Shown: positions 17,193-26,408, counted from the first letter of the stretch. The stretch: DNA of 64,000 nt from Bacillus sp. ISL-41 (GCF_018613235.1 NZ_JAGGQP010000053.1:27898-91897); one strand, 5' to 3'. Notes: generated by a model not told the origin, from the sequence alone. Numbers and translations are program-made.

Positions 17193-17760
17193 TTACCTTC
17201 ACCTCCTGTACAAATTGCCTGGATTCCTGGAGGATTTTTGCCAGGCTTTGTTTCCCCCGCTTCATCCTTGCTTTTACCGTATTGATATTTTCATTGAGGA
17301 TTAGCGAAATCTCCTTTACAGACATGTCTTCATAATAATAAAGGAATAGCGGCAAGCTCTGCTCCCTTTTCAACTTCATCAGGTGGCGAACCATTTCACT
17401 CTTGCTTTCTTTATGTATGGCGATTTGCTGAGCTGACTCAGAAGTAATTTTCAGCTGAGCTTCTCTATTATCATCAAAATCTATGTAAGCCAGGCGATTG
17501 TTTTTTCGGTATATATCTATAGACCGAGAATAAACAAGTCGATAAAACCACGCTTTAAAATTCGTGATATCCTTCTTTTTCATAATGCTGACATATGCAC
17601 CCTCAAGGGCAATCTGCAATGCATCCTCAGCATGCTCTTTTGATCGCAGGATTATATACGCTGTCTTATAAGCCGAAGACAACAATGGCTTAACAAGGAT
17701 ACCGAATGCCTCATGGTCTCCTCCCCTGATCCTAACGATTAATTCCTGTTCCTTCTTCAT
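17182..17760 (-). CDS. ECF (sigma-70 family) RNA polymerase sigma factor, 192 aa
   Basis: Region 2 (YILRSKEHAEDALQIALEGA, AWFYRLVYSRSIDIYRKNNR) and region 4 (LFLYYYEDMSVKEISLILNE, TVKARMKRGKQSL) are clear. It should direct polymerase to a small stress or envelope regulon and be held by the membrane protein encoded next, with which it overlaps. AAAGGAGG precedes the ATG. An ECF-like promoter sequence lies 30-60 bases upstream, consistent with autoregulation. Confidence 0.9.
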   Translation of the reverse strand: MKKEQELIVRIRGGDHEAFGILVKPLLSSAYKTAYIILRSKEHAEDALQIALEGAYVSIMKKKDITNFKAWFYRLVYSRSIDIYRKNNRLAYIDFDDNREAQLKITSESAQQIAIHKESKSEMVRHLMKLKREQSLPLFLYYYEDMSVKEISLILNENINTVKARMKRGKQSLAKILQESRQFVQEVKVNGI

Positions 17761-17791
17761 TGAGGAAACCTCCTTTCATTTGCTACATAAG

Positions 17792-17822
17792 TATAACGAA
17801 ATGAAGGAAAGATTTGGTTGCA
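17792..17822 (-). promoter_or_regulatory. candidate ECF-type autoregulated promoter
   Basis: On the minus strand TGCAACC is followed after about 16-17 bases by CGTTATAC, upstream of the sigma gene. An AAC-type -35 and CGT-type -10 at this spacing is the usual ECF arrangement. No transcript evidence is available. Confidence 0.4.
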
Positions 17823-17984
17823 CTTTTTGAAAAATAAATCTTAACATTTAAAGCAGGAGGATTATGCACTAACGGCTCAAACAAGGAACAACTACTACTT
17901 ACTAGGCGTATTTGGATACCGTAAAAATATATTTAAGTTGATTTAAAAATAGCTTAGGGCGCATTTTATAAAAAAAAACCAATC

Positions 17985-18496
17985 ATGATTATGTTGATGA
18001 TTATCAGTGTGGCTGTCGGGATCATTTGGACATTTCACTATGTCAGCAGTGATGGAGATTTTACTAAATGGAGCATACTACCACGGGTTCTGAGTATTAT
18101 AAGGATGATAAGAAATTCTATCTGGGATATGATTTCACCTGGGAAGGCATCGGAAAACCAATCCTCGAGAAAGTCGAGTTCATCAAGAAAGACGGGATGA
18201 TAGTCGCCAAGGATGATGATGAATTCATGATTGAACCCTTTATAGCAAGAAATCGAATTATTGGCGGGCTTGATGAAGAATCCGTACTAGAAGAAGGCAT
18301 GCACGAGGATTTCATGACTATTAAAAATTATCAAGTAGACAAGGATTTTCATCTAATCTTAGCTGTCCAATACAATGGATCAACACCTGAAAATGATATT
18401 AATCAATTAAGGATCACCAATAAGCAATTTGGCGTCACCCAGCATCGAAACATTCCGTTTGATGCTGGAGTTATTACTGATCCGATGGAAAACTAA
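17985..18496 (+). pseudogene. frameshifted membrane-anchored protein
   Basis: Two overlapping frames read as one protein. The first (from 17985) gives a membrane helix, MIISVAVGIIWTFHYVSSDG, then DFTKWS. The second (ending 18496) continues GSEYYKDDKKFYLGYDFTWE through to PFDAGVITDPMEN. The frame must change between about 18070 and 18092, implying a one- or two-base indel. No convincing ribosome site precedes 17985, so the 5' end may also be decayed. The intact protein would be a single-pass extracytoplasmic protein of about 165 residues, of unknown function. A sequencing error is the alternative explanation. Confidence 0.65.
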
Positions 18497-18533
18497 GAGA
18501 TTCTGCAAAAGCTTGATTGCTAGAATAGCAAAA

Positions 18534-19061
18534 CTATTTCACTTGATAATAACCTCTGTAAAAAACTGAGTTTTTCGGTTTAATTGCAATTAAAAATGAA
18601 TTGTAAATATCTGAAGCAGAAATTATTGAGTTTATCCAACACACAAATAAAATGATCGATTTTATATCTCCTGATACATAGAAAGACATAGTGGCAGGGA
18701 CTACCGATAATGCAATAAAGGGCAAGTTCATGAAAATCCAAAACCTTGTTTTGGATAGAATTGCATCTGTATTTAGCCAAAAAAATACCCCGCTAAATGT
18801 TAAGCTAATATTGCCTTTTTTGTTTACGACTAAAACGTGTAGACATTCGTGAATAAGAAAGACAAAAATACCTATTATAATGAGATAAAATACATTAATT
18901 TGAGTGAAACCTGTTCCAAAGAAATAGGGTACCATAAAAATAATGAACTGAAGTAAATATACAAACTTCATATAATGTTTTCGATACCACTTGTTCTGTA
19001 TAAAAGGAGTCCATTCTGACAAGTCCATACTTATCTGTGGTAAGTGGCGAAAAAAAATCAT
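18534..19061 (-). CDS. DUF3267-type membrane protein with HExxH-like motif, 175 aa
   Basis: Four or so transmembrane helices are visible, with HECLHVLV (HExxH) near residue 72 at the end of a helix. This is the pattern of the DUF3267 putative zincin-peptidase family of Bacillus membrane proteins. The substrate is unknown. GAGGAG precedes the ATG at 8 bases. A palindrome TGTAAAATTTTACA lies about 70 bases upstream at 19132-19145. Confidence 0.8.
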   Translation of the reverse strand: MIFFRHLPQISMDLSEWTPFIQNKWYRKHYMKFVYLLQFIIFMVPYFFGTGFTQINVFYLIIIGIFVFLIHECLHVLVVNKKGNISLTFSGVFFWLNTDAILSKTRFWIFMNLPFIALSVVPATMSFYVSGDIKSIILFVCWINSIISASDIYNSFLIAIKPKNSVFYRGYYQVK

Positions 19062-19131
19062 GATAAGAGCTCCTCTCCCTCAAAAGATTAAGGAAAACTT
19101 AAAACATTTCATTTACTAACAAATATCATAT

Positions 19132-19145
19132 GTAAAATTTTACAA
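19132..19145. promoter_or_regulatory. 14-bp perfect palindrome upstream of the DUF3267 gene
   Basis: TGTAAAATTTTACA is self-complementary and lies 71 bases upstream of the 19061 start. It resembles, but is not identical to, the AGTGTA-N4-TACACT sites at 28259 and 56535. Confidence 0.35.
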
Positions 19146-19213
19146 ATAGATTTCTTATAGTTTACCATAAGATTTTTCAAAAACCCAAAAAAATTCAGTA
19201 AACTACACAACTT

Positions 19214-19246
19214 AAAACGCACAGTAAATCATTTACTGTGCGTTTT
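19214..19246. terminator. 33-base palindromic terminator ending the bacteriocin operon
   Basis: AAAACGCACAGTAAAT (19214-19229) and ATTTACTGTGCGTTTT (19231-19246) are perfect 16-bp arms around a single base. It lies about 110 bases downstream of the sagB-type gene and works in either direction, T4 flanking both sides. Confidence 0.88.
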
Positions 19247-19354
19247 CTGATATAAAATTTTCTTGCGCCCCGATTACTTTGGCATTTTTCTGCAGGAATA
19301 ACGACCCTGTAAGACTGTTTCCCTTGCCTTTCATTTTCGCCTATTTCTGCATTC

Positions 19355-20911
19355 CTAGCTATGCAAACTTCCTTTTAACCATTGACGTGGTTGATATGAG
19401 CCGATTGGTATCTGGATTAAGCTAGTTTTTCCTTTCATTCGATAAAGATCGTCGGCCTTGCTTGCATCGAACCCAAGAAGGGGATGGCCCCCTAAGCCAA
19501 GTGCAGATGCTGTTAAAAGTAAACTTTGAACGAGCATTCCTGCTTCCATTTGTAAAATTCGATAGCCTCTGTACCCTAATTCTTCTCGTAAAAAATTCTT
19601 ATTGCCTGCGACATGCAGGCAAATTGGTACTTGCTGCAGGTTGACATTATCAATCGACAACCCTGTTTGTAAACGAAGACGGTGGTCCCCTTGCTGGATT
19701 TCTTGTAATCTATGTTCTGCATGGTTGTAGTAGTAGGCTCCATTTGTGATGCCTTCTACATTATAGAAACAGCCATAGATTGAAACCCTTGGCTCCTGGC
19801 TGGAGTGAATTTCGTCCAAGTCATTCCGGTAGGCAAAAGCTGACATTGATTCCTTCAACAAGGAGGCCAGCTGCTGCTGACTCACCCTGGACAAAACAAA
19901 GTCCATCTCTGGAGAAGTACGTTTTTTACTTACCTCTGCCAAATCAAACGCTAATGATTCCGTATGTGGGAGAGTGATCTGCACACTGTCTTTAACTTCA
20001 CAAGGCGTGTTACATACCCTGTAAAACGACTCGGTGGACTCCAGTTTCGAGGCTTCATTCAAAGCTATTAATTTCGGAAACTCTAATATTTTCTCCGACC
20101 TTTCATAACGCTCAAATTCCAACGGTTTCAGTTCCCTTTTCAATTCATCAGACGTTATGTTATATCGTGAAGATGCTCCGTTTGCAGACCAGTTGGTCAT
20201 TTCCACTGACAGCGGAATAATTGAATACACACTCTCCTCCAGCTCACATAACCCGAGAAGATAATTGATTGCCGAATCCAAATACTGAAAGTAAACACCA
20301 GAAGCGAAACCAAAACGTTTTGCCGTTGCCAGAAGCTGCCCCACCAGTACCCCAGCATCTAATCCTTGCAGCCGGTAGGAAAAATTATTGTATTTAAAGA
20401 AGTTTTTCCAAAACATCGTAGAAACGAATGCAGTCCCAAAACATGAAGAGATATCGCAACGGTCACCAAGAGCGGAAGCAATATATGAATCGAAGTTTCC
20501 AGCCCGCAGCAAAACAAGGCGGTGATGAGCCGGGTCATAATGGTAGATCCCGTCAGGCAGATCCTCTAGCTTTAAATATAGATAAAGTTCGTTAGGATAA
20601 AGGCCCCCGCCGGAAGGAGCATGCCTCCTATAGGTATGGTCTGGATAAACCTCTTCTGAAAAATGCGACTCGCTTACTTGCGTAATTCCATAAACATACC
20701 AGAGGAAATGTGCGATCTCCTTGATACCCGGTGTGGCTGGCTGCCTGATTTCTGCCAGGGATAAAGGCACCTCCCCTGACAGAGGCACTACTGGCAATCC
20801 TCGATATAGTTTATAGGGTAGTGGAGCGTCTTCCCAGTTAGGTTCCCAGTTTTCTTGATTGGCACGTTCTATATCAAACTGAAGATCCATTAAAAATTGA
20901 TCAAGATTCAT
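19355..20911 (-). CDS. SagB-type azoline dehydrogenase (LAP/TOMM maturation), 518 aa
   Basis: This FMN-dependent nitroreductase-fold enzyme oxidises thiazolines and oxazolines to azoles in linear azol(in)e peptides. The SagB signature SGGGLYPNELYLYLKL appears near residue 100, followed by DGIYHYDPAHHRLVLL. A second, similar half includes GAYYYNHAEHRLQEI (about residue 395) and QMEAGMLVQSLLLTASALGL, giving the duplicated SagB/ThcOx layout. It is the third maturation gene, 11 bases after the YcaO gene, with a GGAGG site before the ATG, so the genes are translated from one message ending at 19214-19246. Confidence 0.92.
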   Translation of the reverse strand: MNLDQFLMDLQFDIERANQENWEPNWEDAPLPYKLYRGLPVVPLSGEVPLSLAEIRQPATPGIKEIAHFLWYVYGITQVSESHFSEEVYPDHTYRRHAPSGGGLYPNELYLYLKLEDLPDGIYHYDPAHHRLVLLRAGNFDSYIASALGDRCDISSCFGTAFVSTMFWKNFFKYNNFSYRLQGLDAGVLVGQLLATAKRFGFASGVYFQYLDSAINYLLGLCELEESVYSIIPLSVEMTNWSANGASSRYNITSDELKRELKPLEFERYERSEKILEFPKLIALNEASKLESTESFYRVCNTPCEVKDSVQITLPHTESLAFDLAEVSKKRTSPEMDFVLSRVSQQQLASLLKESMSAFAYRNDLDEIHSSQEPRVSIYGCFYNVEGITNGAYYYNHAEHRLQEIQQGDHRLRLQTGLSIDNVNLQQVPICLHVAGNKNFLREELGYRGYRILQMEAGMLVQSLLLTASALGLGGHPLLGFDASKADDLYRMKGKTSLIQIPIGSYQPRQWLKGSLHS

Positions 20912-20922
20912 TCTGCTGCCTC

Positions 20923-22872
20923 CTAAGGGAACGGATGCGGGAAGTGATTTAGTTCTTCAAATGATAACGGTTTATTCACATAACCAAGCTTCATTGGGAC
21001 GTGGAGCACCCGATCAAGCCCTGTGAGGCGAGTCAGATGGTGCCCAAAAGTCATTGGCAGCATTCCCGGTATCAATACTTTCACACAATAAAGCCCATTC
21101 CTCCTTATCTCAGGGGGAGTCTGATCGACAACGATAACATTAAGCCCCAACTGTTGGAATTCCATGAGGATATCCTTTAGATCCTCCGTCAGGTCAGCGT
21201 GACGGGACTCCTTTTGAAAAGCGTCTTGAAAACTCTGTACTTGCCGGTCATCTTCGAGCAGGTAGCCTAAACGGTCCTCTGCCTGCGGTAATCCATATAG
21301 CATTCCATGATCATCCATTTCCCGCACTAGTGAATCATCATCAAGCATTTGCAAATATTTCTCCTTGTTTCCTTCCAATTTCCCATCTAGATTCATCATC
21401 ATGCCGGCGAGCTCCTGAACAGCACTTTTCGCTGCCTTGACCGGATCAAGGTGGGCCCCTGCCGCACAAATAATATTTAATCCATTATCCTTTATATTTT
21501 TCGCCATAGCCCAGACACTTGGAATACCATGCTCCATGGTGGCATTATATAAATACAGATCATAGCCAGCTACAGCCCTCATCCGCTCCGCCATCAAGAG
21601 CAGTTCTTCATCATTGGCAGATTGAAGATCGAGGCGAGGCAGCTTCAGTTTTGAGTACCATGACAAAAGGAAGGAATCACGCTCCACCACTTCCATGATG
21701 CCGTAGAAAATCGCCTCTTCCCTGCTTCCGCCAAGCGCGCAGCCATTTGATGTTTCATAAACAAATCCGGCTGAACCGCACCCCAGACTATAATAGGAAA
21801 GCAGCTCGGGGACGAGAATCGGACGCTCTTCTATAAGTGAGTACCCCCAAACCCAATCCATCGGCCTTTCAGGGTCAAATTTTTGAAATGGAAAACCCGG
21901 CTTTTCATATTCTTTGTCGGCATGGACACCAACTTCCAATGGGTTCAATGCCTGCTCTTCCAGGTTCCGGTAACTATCATGGATGACGGTCCGCTTACCG
22001 CGGGGCTGAAGTCCACAGTGGCGCTCAAGTCCTTCCAGTATGGCAGTCAATTCGCTTTCTGCGTAGCATTGTGTCCTGCCGGCTGTGCCTTCGTTGCCGC
22101 CAGTAATCATTGGCAGATTGACGCTAGCATCAGCGAAAGGGGTGACTAAATCGTACATTTTACTGTTTAAAAGCCCTGTCCGATTGTCATAATAATCGGC
22201 AACGAGCACTTCCTTCATCTTATCCAGCGGTGTACATCGGTAGCTGCCGGCACTGATCTTCGGACTTGGATTTAATGCGATTTTTGCAAGCGAAGCTGAA
22301 TCGTCTGGAATGGTACTGCATACACTGCACAGGGAATCTGCCTGGAACGAATGCCAGGATCCATTCAATGTTTTTAAGTCGGTAAAATGCATCCGTCCTG
22401 CCGAAAGGCTCTTCTTGCCCGCTAGAACCCTGTCTGCTTCAGTTACTATTAAATGAACCAGATGCAGAAGGCCATTTTTCGATGCCCAAGAATCCGAAGG
22501 TGTTTCTTTTTCGGCTTCCAGCTTTCGCTTCACCTCTCTCATTTCGCTTCGCTCCTGCCCCCCAAGCAGCTTCCTCAGGTCAGCACATTGCGAACATCCA
22601 GGTGTGCCAGGCCTGACGAGCGGCCCAATGATTCCCTCCCCAAACGAAACAAAGGCTCGGAGCCACGGACTGCCAGTCAGTTTTACCGCTTCTTCAGCTC
22701 TTTGATGCGCTATGGGGTTCCAATAATCATGAAGGACAAGCATCAACTCTGAATTTTCGGGCAGTCCATTCTCAAAATCAATCCTTCTGAACACTTGATA
22801 TCGTGAAGATAATTCCTCAGCAACACAATCAGCCAGCCAGCCTTCTCCTATAATGACTACGAAGGAACTCAC
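20923..22872 (-). CDS. YcaO cyclodehydratase, SagD-type (TOMM maturation), 649 aa
   Basis: It catalyses ATP-dependent backbone cyclodehydration of Cys or Ser/Thr in the precursor peptide. The N-terminal 200 residues resemble an E1-like partner with two CxxC pairs (CSQC and CSVC) that likely hold zinc. The C-terminal YcaO domain has ESELTAILEGLERHC and EEAIFYGIMEVVERD, carrying Glu residues for Mg-ATP. The protein ends in PHPFP, matching the PxPxP C-terminus typical of azoline-forming YcaO enzymes. The GTG start at 22872 overlaps the stop of the ThiF-like gene by 4 bases (GTGA), with GGGAGGG upstream, so the two are coupled. Confidence 0.93.
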   Translation of the reverse strand: MSSFVVIIGEGWLADCVAEELSSRYQVFRRIDFENGLPENSELMLVLHDYWNPIAHQRAEEAVKLTGSPWLRAFVSFGEGIIGPLVRPGTPGCSQCADLRKLLGGQERSEMREVKRKLEAEKETPSDSWASKNGLLHLVHLIVTEADRVLAGKKSLSAGRMHFTDLKTLNGSWHSFQADSLCSVCSTIPDDSASLAKIALNPSPKISAGSYRCTPLDKMKEVLVADYYDNRTGLLNSKMYDLVTPFADASVNLPMITGGNEGTAGRTQCYAESELTAILEGLERHCGLQPRGKRTVIHDSYRNLEEQALNPLEVGVHADKEYEKPGFPFQKFDPERPMDWVWGYSLIEERPILVPELLSYYSLGCGSAGFVYETSNGCALGGSREEAIFYGIMEVVERDSFLLSWYSKLKLPRLDLQSANDEELLLMAERMRAVAGYDLYLYNATMEHGIPSVWAMAKNIKDNGLNIICAAGAHLDPVKAAKSAVQELAGMMMNLDGKLEGNKEKYLQMLDDDSLVREMDDHGMLYGLPQAEDRLGYLLEDDRQVQSFQDAFQKESRHADLTEDLKDILMEFQQLGLNVIVVDQTPPEIRRNGLYCVKVLIPGMLPMTFGHHLTRLTGLDRVLHVPMKLGYVNKPLSFEELNHFPHPFP

Positions 22873-24773
22873 CTTGATCCCTCCCCTCGCAGCGAAACAC
22901 CATATACTCCATCTAGTTGCTGTTTGAAAATTGGTTCAATGCTTAATTCATAAACGGACATTTTGGTTCTGTTCTGTTTAAGAACCTCAATGGCTGACAG
23001 CAGGAATTCACGCTGGATCCTTCCAGTATATTCCAGAATTTTCAAGCTTTGTTTACCTCTTTCAGAAAAATGAACCTCTGAATCTTGCAGAACTTGAGCT
23101 CCATCCCCAGCTAACTCATTTTGAAAATCGGATAAAGCATTCTGCAAAGCGCTTCTTAATGCCAAAGTTGTATTCAGACCAGCACTTCCATACCAGCCTT
23201 TATTTGTTCCGATCCAGATAACGGGGAAACCCCGAATTTCCTTTCCAATCCCCGCTCGCGGTGCTCCCTGTATCGTAGTGAGAGCCTTTAGATAAAAAGC
23301 ACAACGTTGGTCTTCAATCCGCTCAAGGTCGAAAAGGGAAATCGACTCTTTTTCACTGATCTTTCGATGATCCAGTTCTTTTGAAAGACATTTTTGCAGA
23401 CCTCGCCCAACAGCTTCCGCAAAGGTTTCACCGGCACCAACACCCAGAATGCCGCGGTTATCAATGATTTCTGCAAGGCGGGCAGTATATGATTCAATCC
23501 CCATCAACGCCGCCTCTATTCGTGCTTCTTCATGTGTGAACCCTGTACAAACCCTTGCCGTCAGTAATTCAGCCGGCCCATCTGACAGCGGATCGGCTGC
23601 CTGAACCCTGCATTGTGTCAATGGAAGCTGCTTAAGGTCTCCCTCTTCCCACTCATGTAATATCCCAGTCTCCTTTGAAGTCAATAGACTGAAATACTGC
23701 AAAAATTTTTCTGGTTCAGCTATCCTAAAATCATGATTAAGCCTATTTTCAAGATCTCCTACCTTTATGGATGAAAAAACTCCAGTTACTAGTGGATGTG
23801 CTAAAACCGAATGCCATCTTCCTTCAAAAGTTTCTAAATCGAGCAAATAGATTCGGTTTCTTTGTTCAGATTTCGTGACGCCAGCAAGTTCTTTGTATAA
23901 TTCAAATGTCATAACGTTAGCCAGCAATGCTCCAGTCGTAAAAGATACGGCAGAGTCTATAGGCTCTTTTTCCAAAACAGTAGAATGCAATCGCCTCCAC
24001 GCAGACTCCCAGCAAATTTCCGAATCAGGAGCAATCAATGGACCGGCTATGCCTGTTTGGTTGAAAAGGATGGCAGGTATGAAGGTTTTCCTCTCCTCCC
24101 TGCAGATCGATTGCAAAACCTTCAATTCTTCAACATTGCCATTTTGTGAAACATACAGGACCGAGTCGAAAGGTCTCAGCAGCTCGCTCCAATCCTTATT
24201 GTTAAACTCCTCGTACTCCACCTCACAATCAGTTTTACGCGCATGATTCATAAGCTCTGCCAATCTTTTTCTATTGGTTGGGATTTCATCTGTAATAGCG
24301 ACATTCACTTTCTGCAGACCGGATTCCAGCAAAGTAGAAACGACCGAATTCAACATGGGACCAGAGCCGATGGCCAGTATCTTTGCCTTGCGGAATGACT
24401 GGAATCTTGATGCACCTGAACCAGCCAAATTATCGACAAACTCTATTTGCGAAGCGAACTTTTTCAGGACTTGCTCAGATAATTGATGCGGTTCATCCTG
24501 GCTCACATCCCTTACAAAACCATTTTCAAAAAGTGCCTCAGCAATTTGATAAACACGCTCCCTGTATGGTTCAGGCAGGCCATCGGTCAATTTCCCCAGC
24601 GAATACTCCCCGTTAAACATTGGCAAAAGCTTTTCAACCCACTGATCAATACCATTCCCTTCAAGACGGAATGAACATGAATTATTCCTTAAATAAACTC
24701 CCCGGTTCGGTTCTGCGAGATAAAACGTATCTCTTTTCACCTTCAATATCATAGAAGGTTCCAGCTTCACCAT
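22869..24773 (-). CDS. ThiF-like thiazole-containing bacteriocin maturation protein, 634 aa
   Basis: This belongs to the putative thiazole-bacteriocin maturation family that accompanies heterocycloanthracin YcaO genes. The N-terminal about 100 residues are winged-helix-like and probably bind the leader peptide. An E1/ThiF-like nucleotide-binding segment follows near 130-150 (KILAIGSGPMLNSVVSTLLE). The C-terminal half is weakly YcaO-like (EEARIEAALMGIESYTARLA, ESISLFDLERIED). The ATG at 24773 has GAGGAGG upstream. It sits 150 bases downstream of the precursor gene, after a terminator, and overlaps the YcaO gene. Confidence 0.9.
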   Translation of the reverse strand: MVKLEPSMILKVKRDTFYLAEPNRGVYLRNNSCSFRLEGNGIDQWVEKLLPMFNGEYSLGKLTDGLPEPYRERVYQIAEALFENGFVRDVSQDEPHQLSEQVLKKFASQIEFVDNLAGSGASRFQSFRKAKILAIGSGPMLNSVVSTLLESGLQKVNVAITDEIPTNRKRLAELMNHARKTDCEVEYEEFNNKDWSELLRPFDSVLYVSQNGNVEELKVLQSICREERKTFIPAILFNQTGIAGPLIAPDSEICWESAWRRLHSTVLEKEPIDSAVSFTTGALLANVMTFELYKELAGVTKSEQRNRIYLLDLETFEGRWHSVLAHPLVTGVFSSIKVGDLENRLNHDFRIAEPEKFLQYFSLLTSKETGILHEWEEGDLKQLPLTQCRVQAADPLSDGPAELLTARVCTGFTHEEARIEAALMGIESYTARLAEIIDNRGILGVGAGETFAEAVGRGLQKCLSKELDHRKISEKESISLFDLERIEDQRCAFYLKALTTIQGAPRAGIGKEIRGFPVIWIGTNKGWYGSAGLNTTLALRSALQNALSDFQNELAGDGAQVLQDSEVHFSERGKQSLKILEYTGRIQREFLLSAIEVLKQNRTKMSVYELSIEPIFKQQLDGVYGVSLRGEGSR

Positions 24774-24865
24774 CTCACTCCTCCTCAGGCACTAAAGCCT
24801 TTACTCTCCTTCATTGACTGTCATTATCATCGTATGTAGCGCAATTTGTCCCTTATGTCTCGGAA

Positions 24866-24906
24866 TGAAATAAGAAAAGCCCCTGCAAAGAACTACCGCA
24901 GGGGCT
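24866..24906 (-). terminator. terminator/attenuator between precursor and maturation genes
   Basis: AGCCCCTGC (24878-24886) pairs perfectly with GCAGGGGCT (24898-24906), followed on the minus strand by TTTTCTTATTT. Placed directly after the precursor stop, it would let the precursor be made in excess while read-through supplies the enzymes, if no separate promoter lies in 24774-24865. Confidence 0.85.
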
Positions 24907-24925
24907 GAATTCTGGATTGATTAAC

Positions 24926-25204
24926 TTAACCACGATGGCAGCGGCCACAACCGCCACAGCGTCCGCACCCGCCGCAACGAGCACATCTTCCACAGCCGCC
25001 GCATCCACCGCAGCGGAAACACCCGCCGCAACCAAAGCAGCTAAAGAAACAAGAAAAACCGAAACAACCGCCAAAGCCACCCAGTCCTAAAAAAATACGT
25101 TCATCCCCTGAATGGTACTGGTTTTGATCCCAGCTAACCGGCTGAGTTGCCTGGAAATCACCAACATTCAGCATTTGCAGTTCATTTTGAAAATTATTCA
25201 TCAT
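24926..25204 (-). CDS. heterocycloanthracin/sonorensin-family Cys-rich bacteriocin precursor, 92 aa
   Basis: The leader starts MMNNFQNELQMLNVGDFQ and continues to about residue 45. The core is rich in Gly, Phe, Arg and 14 Cys. From the fourth cysteine on, cysteines fall every third residue for 11 positions (FGC GGC FRC GGC GGC GRC ARC and so on), the Cxx repeat characteristic of this family. The first three cysteines are spaced irregularly in a Phe-rich stretch. Cysteines are the likely sites of thiazole formation by the YcaO/SagB enzymes encoded next. ATG 25204 has GGAGG seven bases upstream. No exporter or immunity gene is evident nearby. Confidence 0.92.
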   Translation of the reverse strand: MMNNFQNELQMLNVGDFQATQPVSWDQNQYHSGDERIFLGLGGFGGCFGFSCFFSCFGCGGCFRCGGCGGCGRCARCGGCGRCGGCGRCHRG

Positions 25205-25616
25205 TTGTTTACCTCCTCGAAAAATTGACAGGGCTCCACTAAACAAGAAACCAAGTGAGCAATATGCAAATATTTCTGTATATAAGGATAAGACACTAAT
25301 TAATAAGGATACTCTTCAACAATTTATGTAGACGAAGTAGGCATTGTCACATATGCAAAAGCCTATTTTTGGGTGGTGAGGATTTTCTAAATGAAACTGA
25401 ACATCTTCTAGTGGCAGAAATCTTAACTGTTTCAGCCTTAAATCAAGGGCAGAAACAGGGAAAGCAAAGGCATACCATTAAATTAAAATACTTGACGCAT
25501 AACAGCTAAAATCATTCATGTTTCCCGAAGACTGATGTCCTTTCAAAAATTCTGCAACTTTCGACGCAAAGTTGTACAATGAACATGTAAAGGTGATTTT
25601 ATTGGAGGGAATAGTA
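25205..25616. other. intergenic region between divergent bacteriocin precursor and AIM24 genes
   Basis: This 412-base gap must hold the promoters of both divergent genes. A small inverted repeat, CAACTTT-N6-AAAGTTG (25556-25574), sits just upstream of TACAAT, about 40 bases before the AIM24 start, and may be an operator or promoter element. No convincing gene is seen. Confidence 0.45.
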
Positions 25617-26408
25617 TTGAGAAACCATGAAATTGATTATAAAATTTACGGCGATGACATGCAGTTTGTCGAGGTTGAACTGGATCCGAATGAAACGGTT
25701 GTAGCTGAGGCTGGCAGTCTGATGATGATGGATCAACAAATTGAAATGGAGACGATTTTTGGCGACGGCTCAGGGAGCGGAGGCGGCTTGGTTGGGAAGC
25801 TGTTTGGTGCCGGAAAGCGATTATTGACGGGCGAGAGCCTTTTCATGACCACATTCACGAACACTGGCCACGAAAAGAAGCATGTATCCTTCGCGTCACC
25901 ATACCCTGGTAAAATCATTCCAATGGATCTAAGTCAGAATGGCGGCAAAATCATCTGCCAAAAAGACGCTTTCCTCGCTGCGGCTAAAGGCGTTTCTGTC
26001 GGGGTTGAATTCCAAAGGAAGCTTGGAGCAGGTTTCTTCGGCGGAGAAGGCTTCATCATGCAGAAGCTTGAAGGAGACGGAATGGCATTTGTCCACGCGG
26101 GCGGAACAATACATAAGAGAGAGCTTCAAGCGGGAGAAGTAATCAAAGTCGACACCGGATGCCTTGTTGCAATGACAAGCAACGTGAATTACGACATCGA
26201 AATGGTGAAAGGAATTAAAACAGCATTATTTGGCGGAGAAGGTCTTTTCTTTGCAACACTTAGAGGACCAGGCACTGTTTGGATCCAATCACTTCCATTC
26301 AGCCGCCTCGCCAGCAGAGTATTCGCCGCCGCTCCACAAGCTGGAGGGCAGAACAAAGGCGAAGGCAGCGTCCTTGGCGGCGTCTTCAGAATGCTTGATG
26401 GTGATTAA
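25617..26408 (+). CDS. AIM24/TIGR00266-type family protein, 263 aa
   Basis: The sequence fits the conserved TIGR00266 (AIM24-like) family: [20 protein letters not shown], then [31 protein letters not shown], and a late [20 protein letters not shown] motif. These are all-beta, TRAP-like proteins of unclear function, sometimes linked to envelope stress. The start TTG at 25617 is behind GGAGGGA at proper spacing; a longer frame upstream has no better site. A terminator follows the stop. It is transcribed away from the bacteriocin cluster and is probably unrelated to it. Confidence 0.85.
   Translation: MRNHEIDYKIYGDDMQFVEVELDPNETVVAEAGSLMMMDQQIEMETIFGDGSGSGGGLVGKLFGAGKRLLTGESLFMTTFTNTGHEKKHVSFASPYPGKIIPMDLSQNGGKIICQKDAFLAAAKGVSVGVEFQRKLGAGFFGGEGFIMQKLEGDGMAFVHAGGTIHKRELQAGEVIKVDTGCLVAMTSNVNYDIEMVKGIKTALFGGEGLFFATLRGPGTVWIQSLPFSRLASRVFAAAPQAGGQNKGEGSVLGGVFRMLDGD

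Noticed and set aside
24853..25080. Ala/Val-rich open frame on the same strand as the bacteriocin precursor
   Set aside because: It is the alternative frame of the repetitive Cys codons of the precursor gene.
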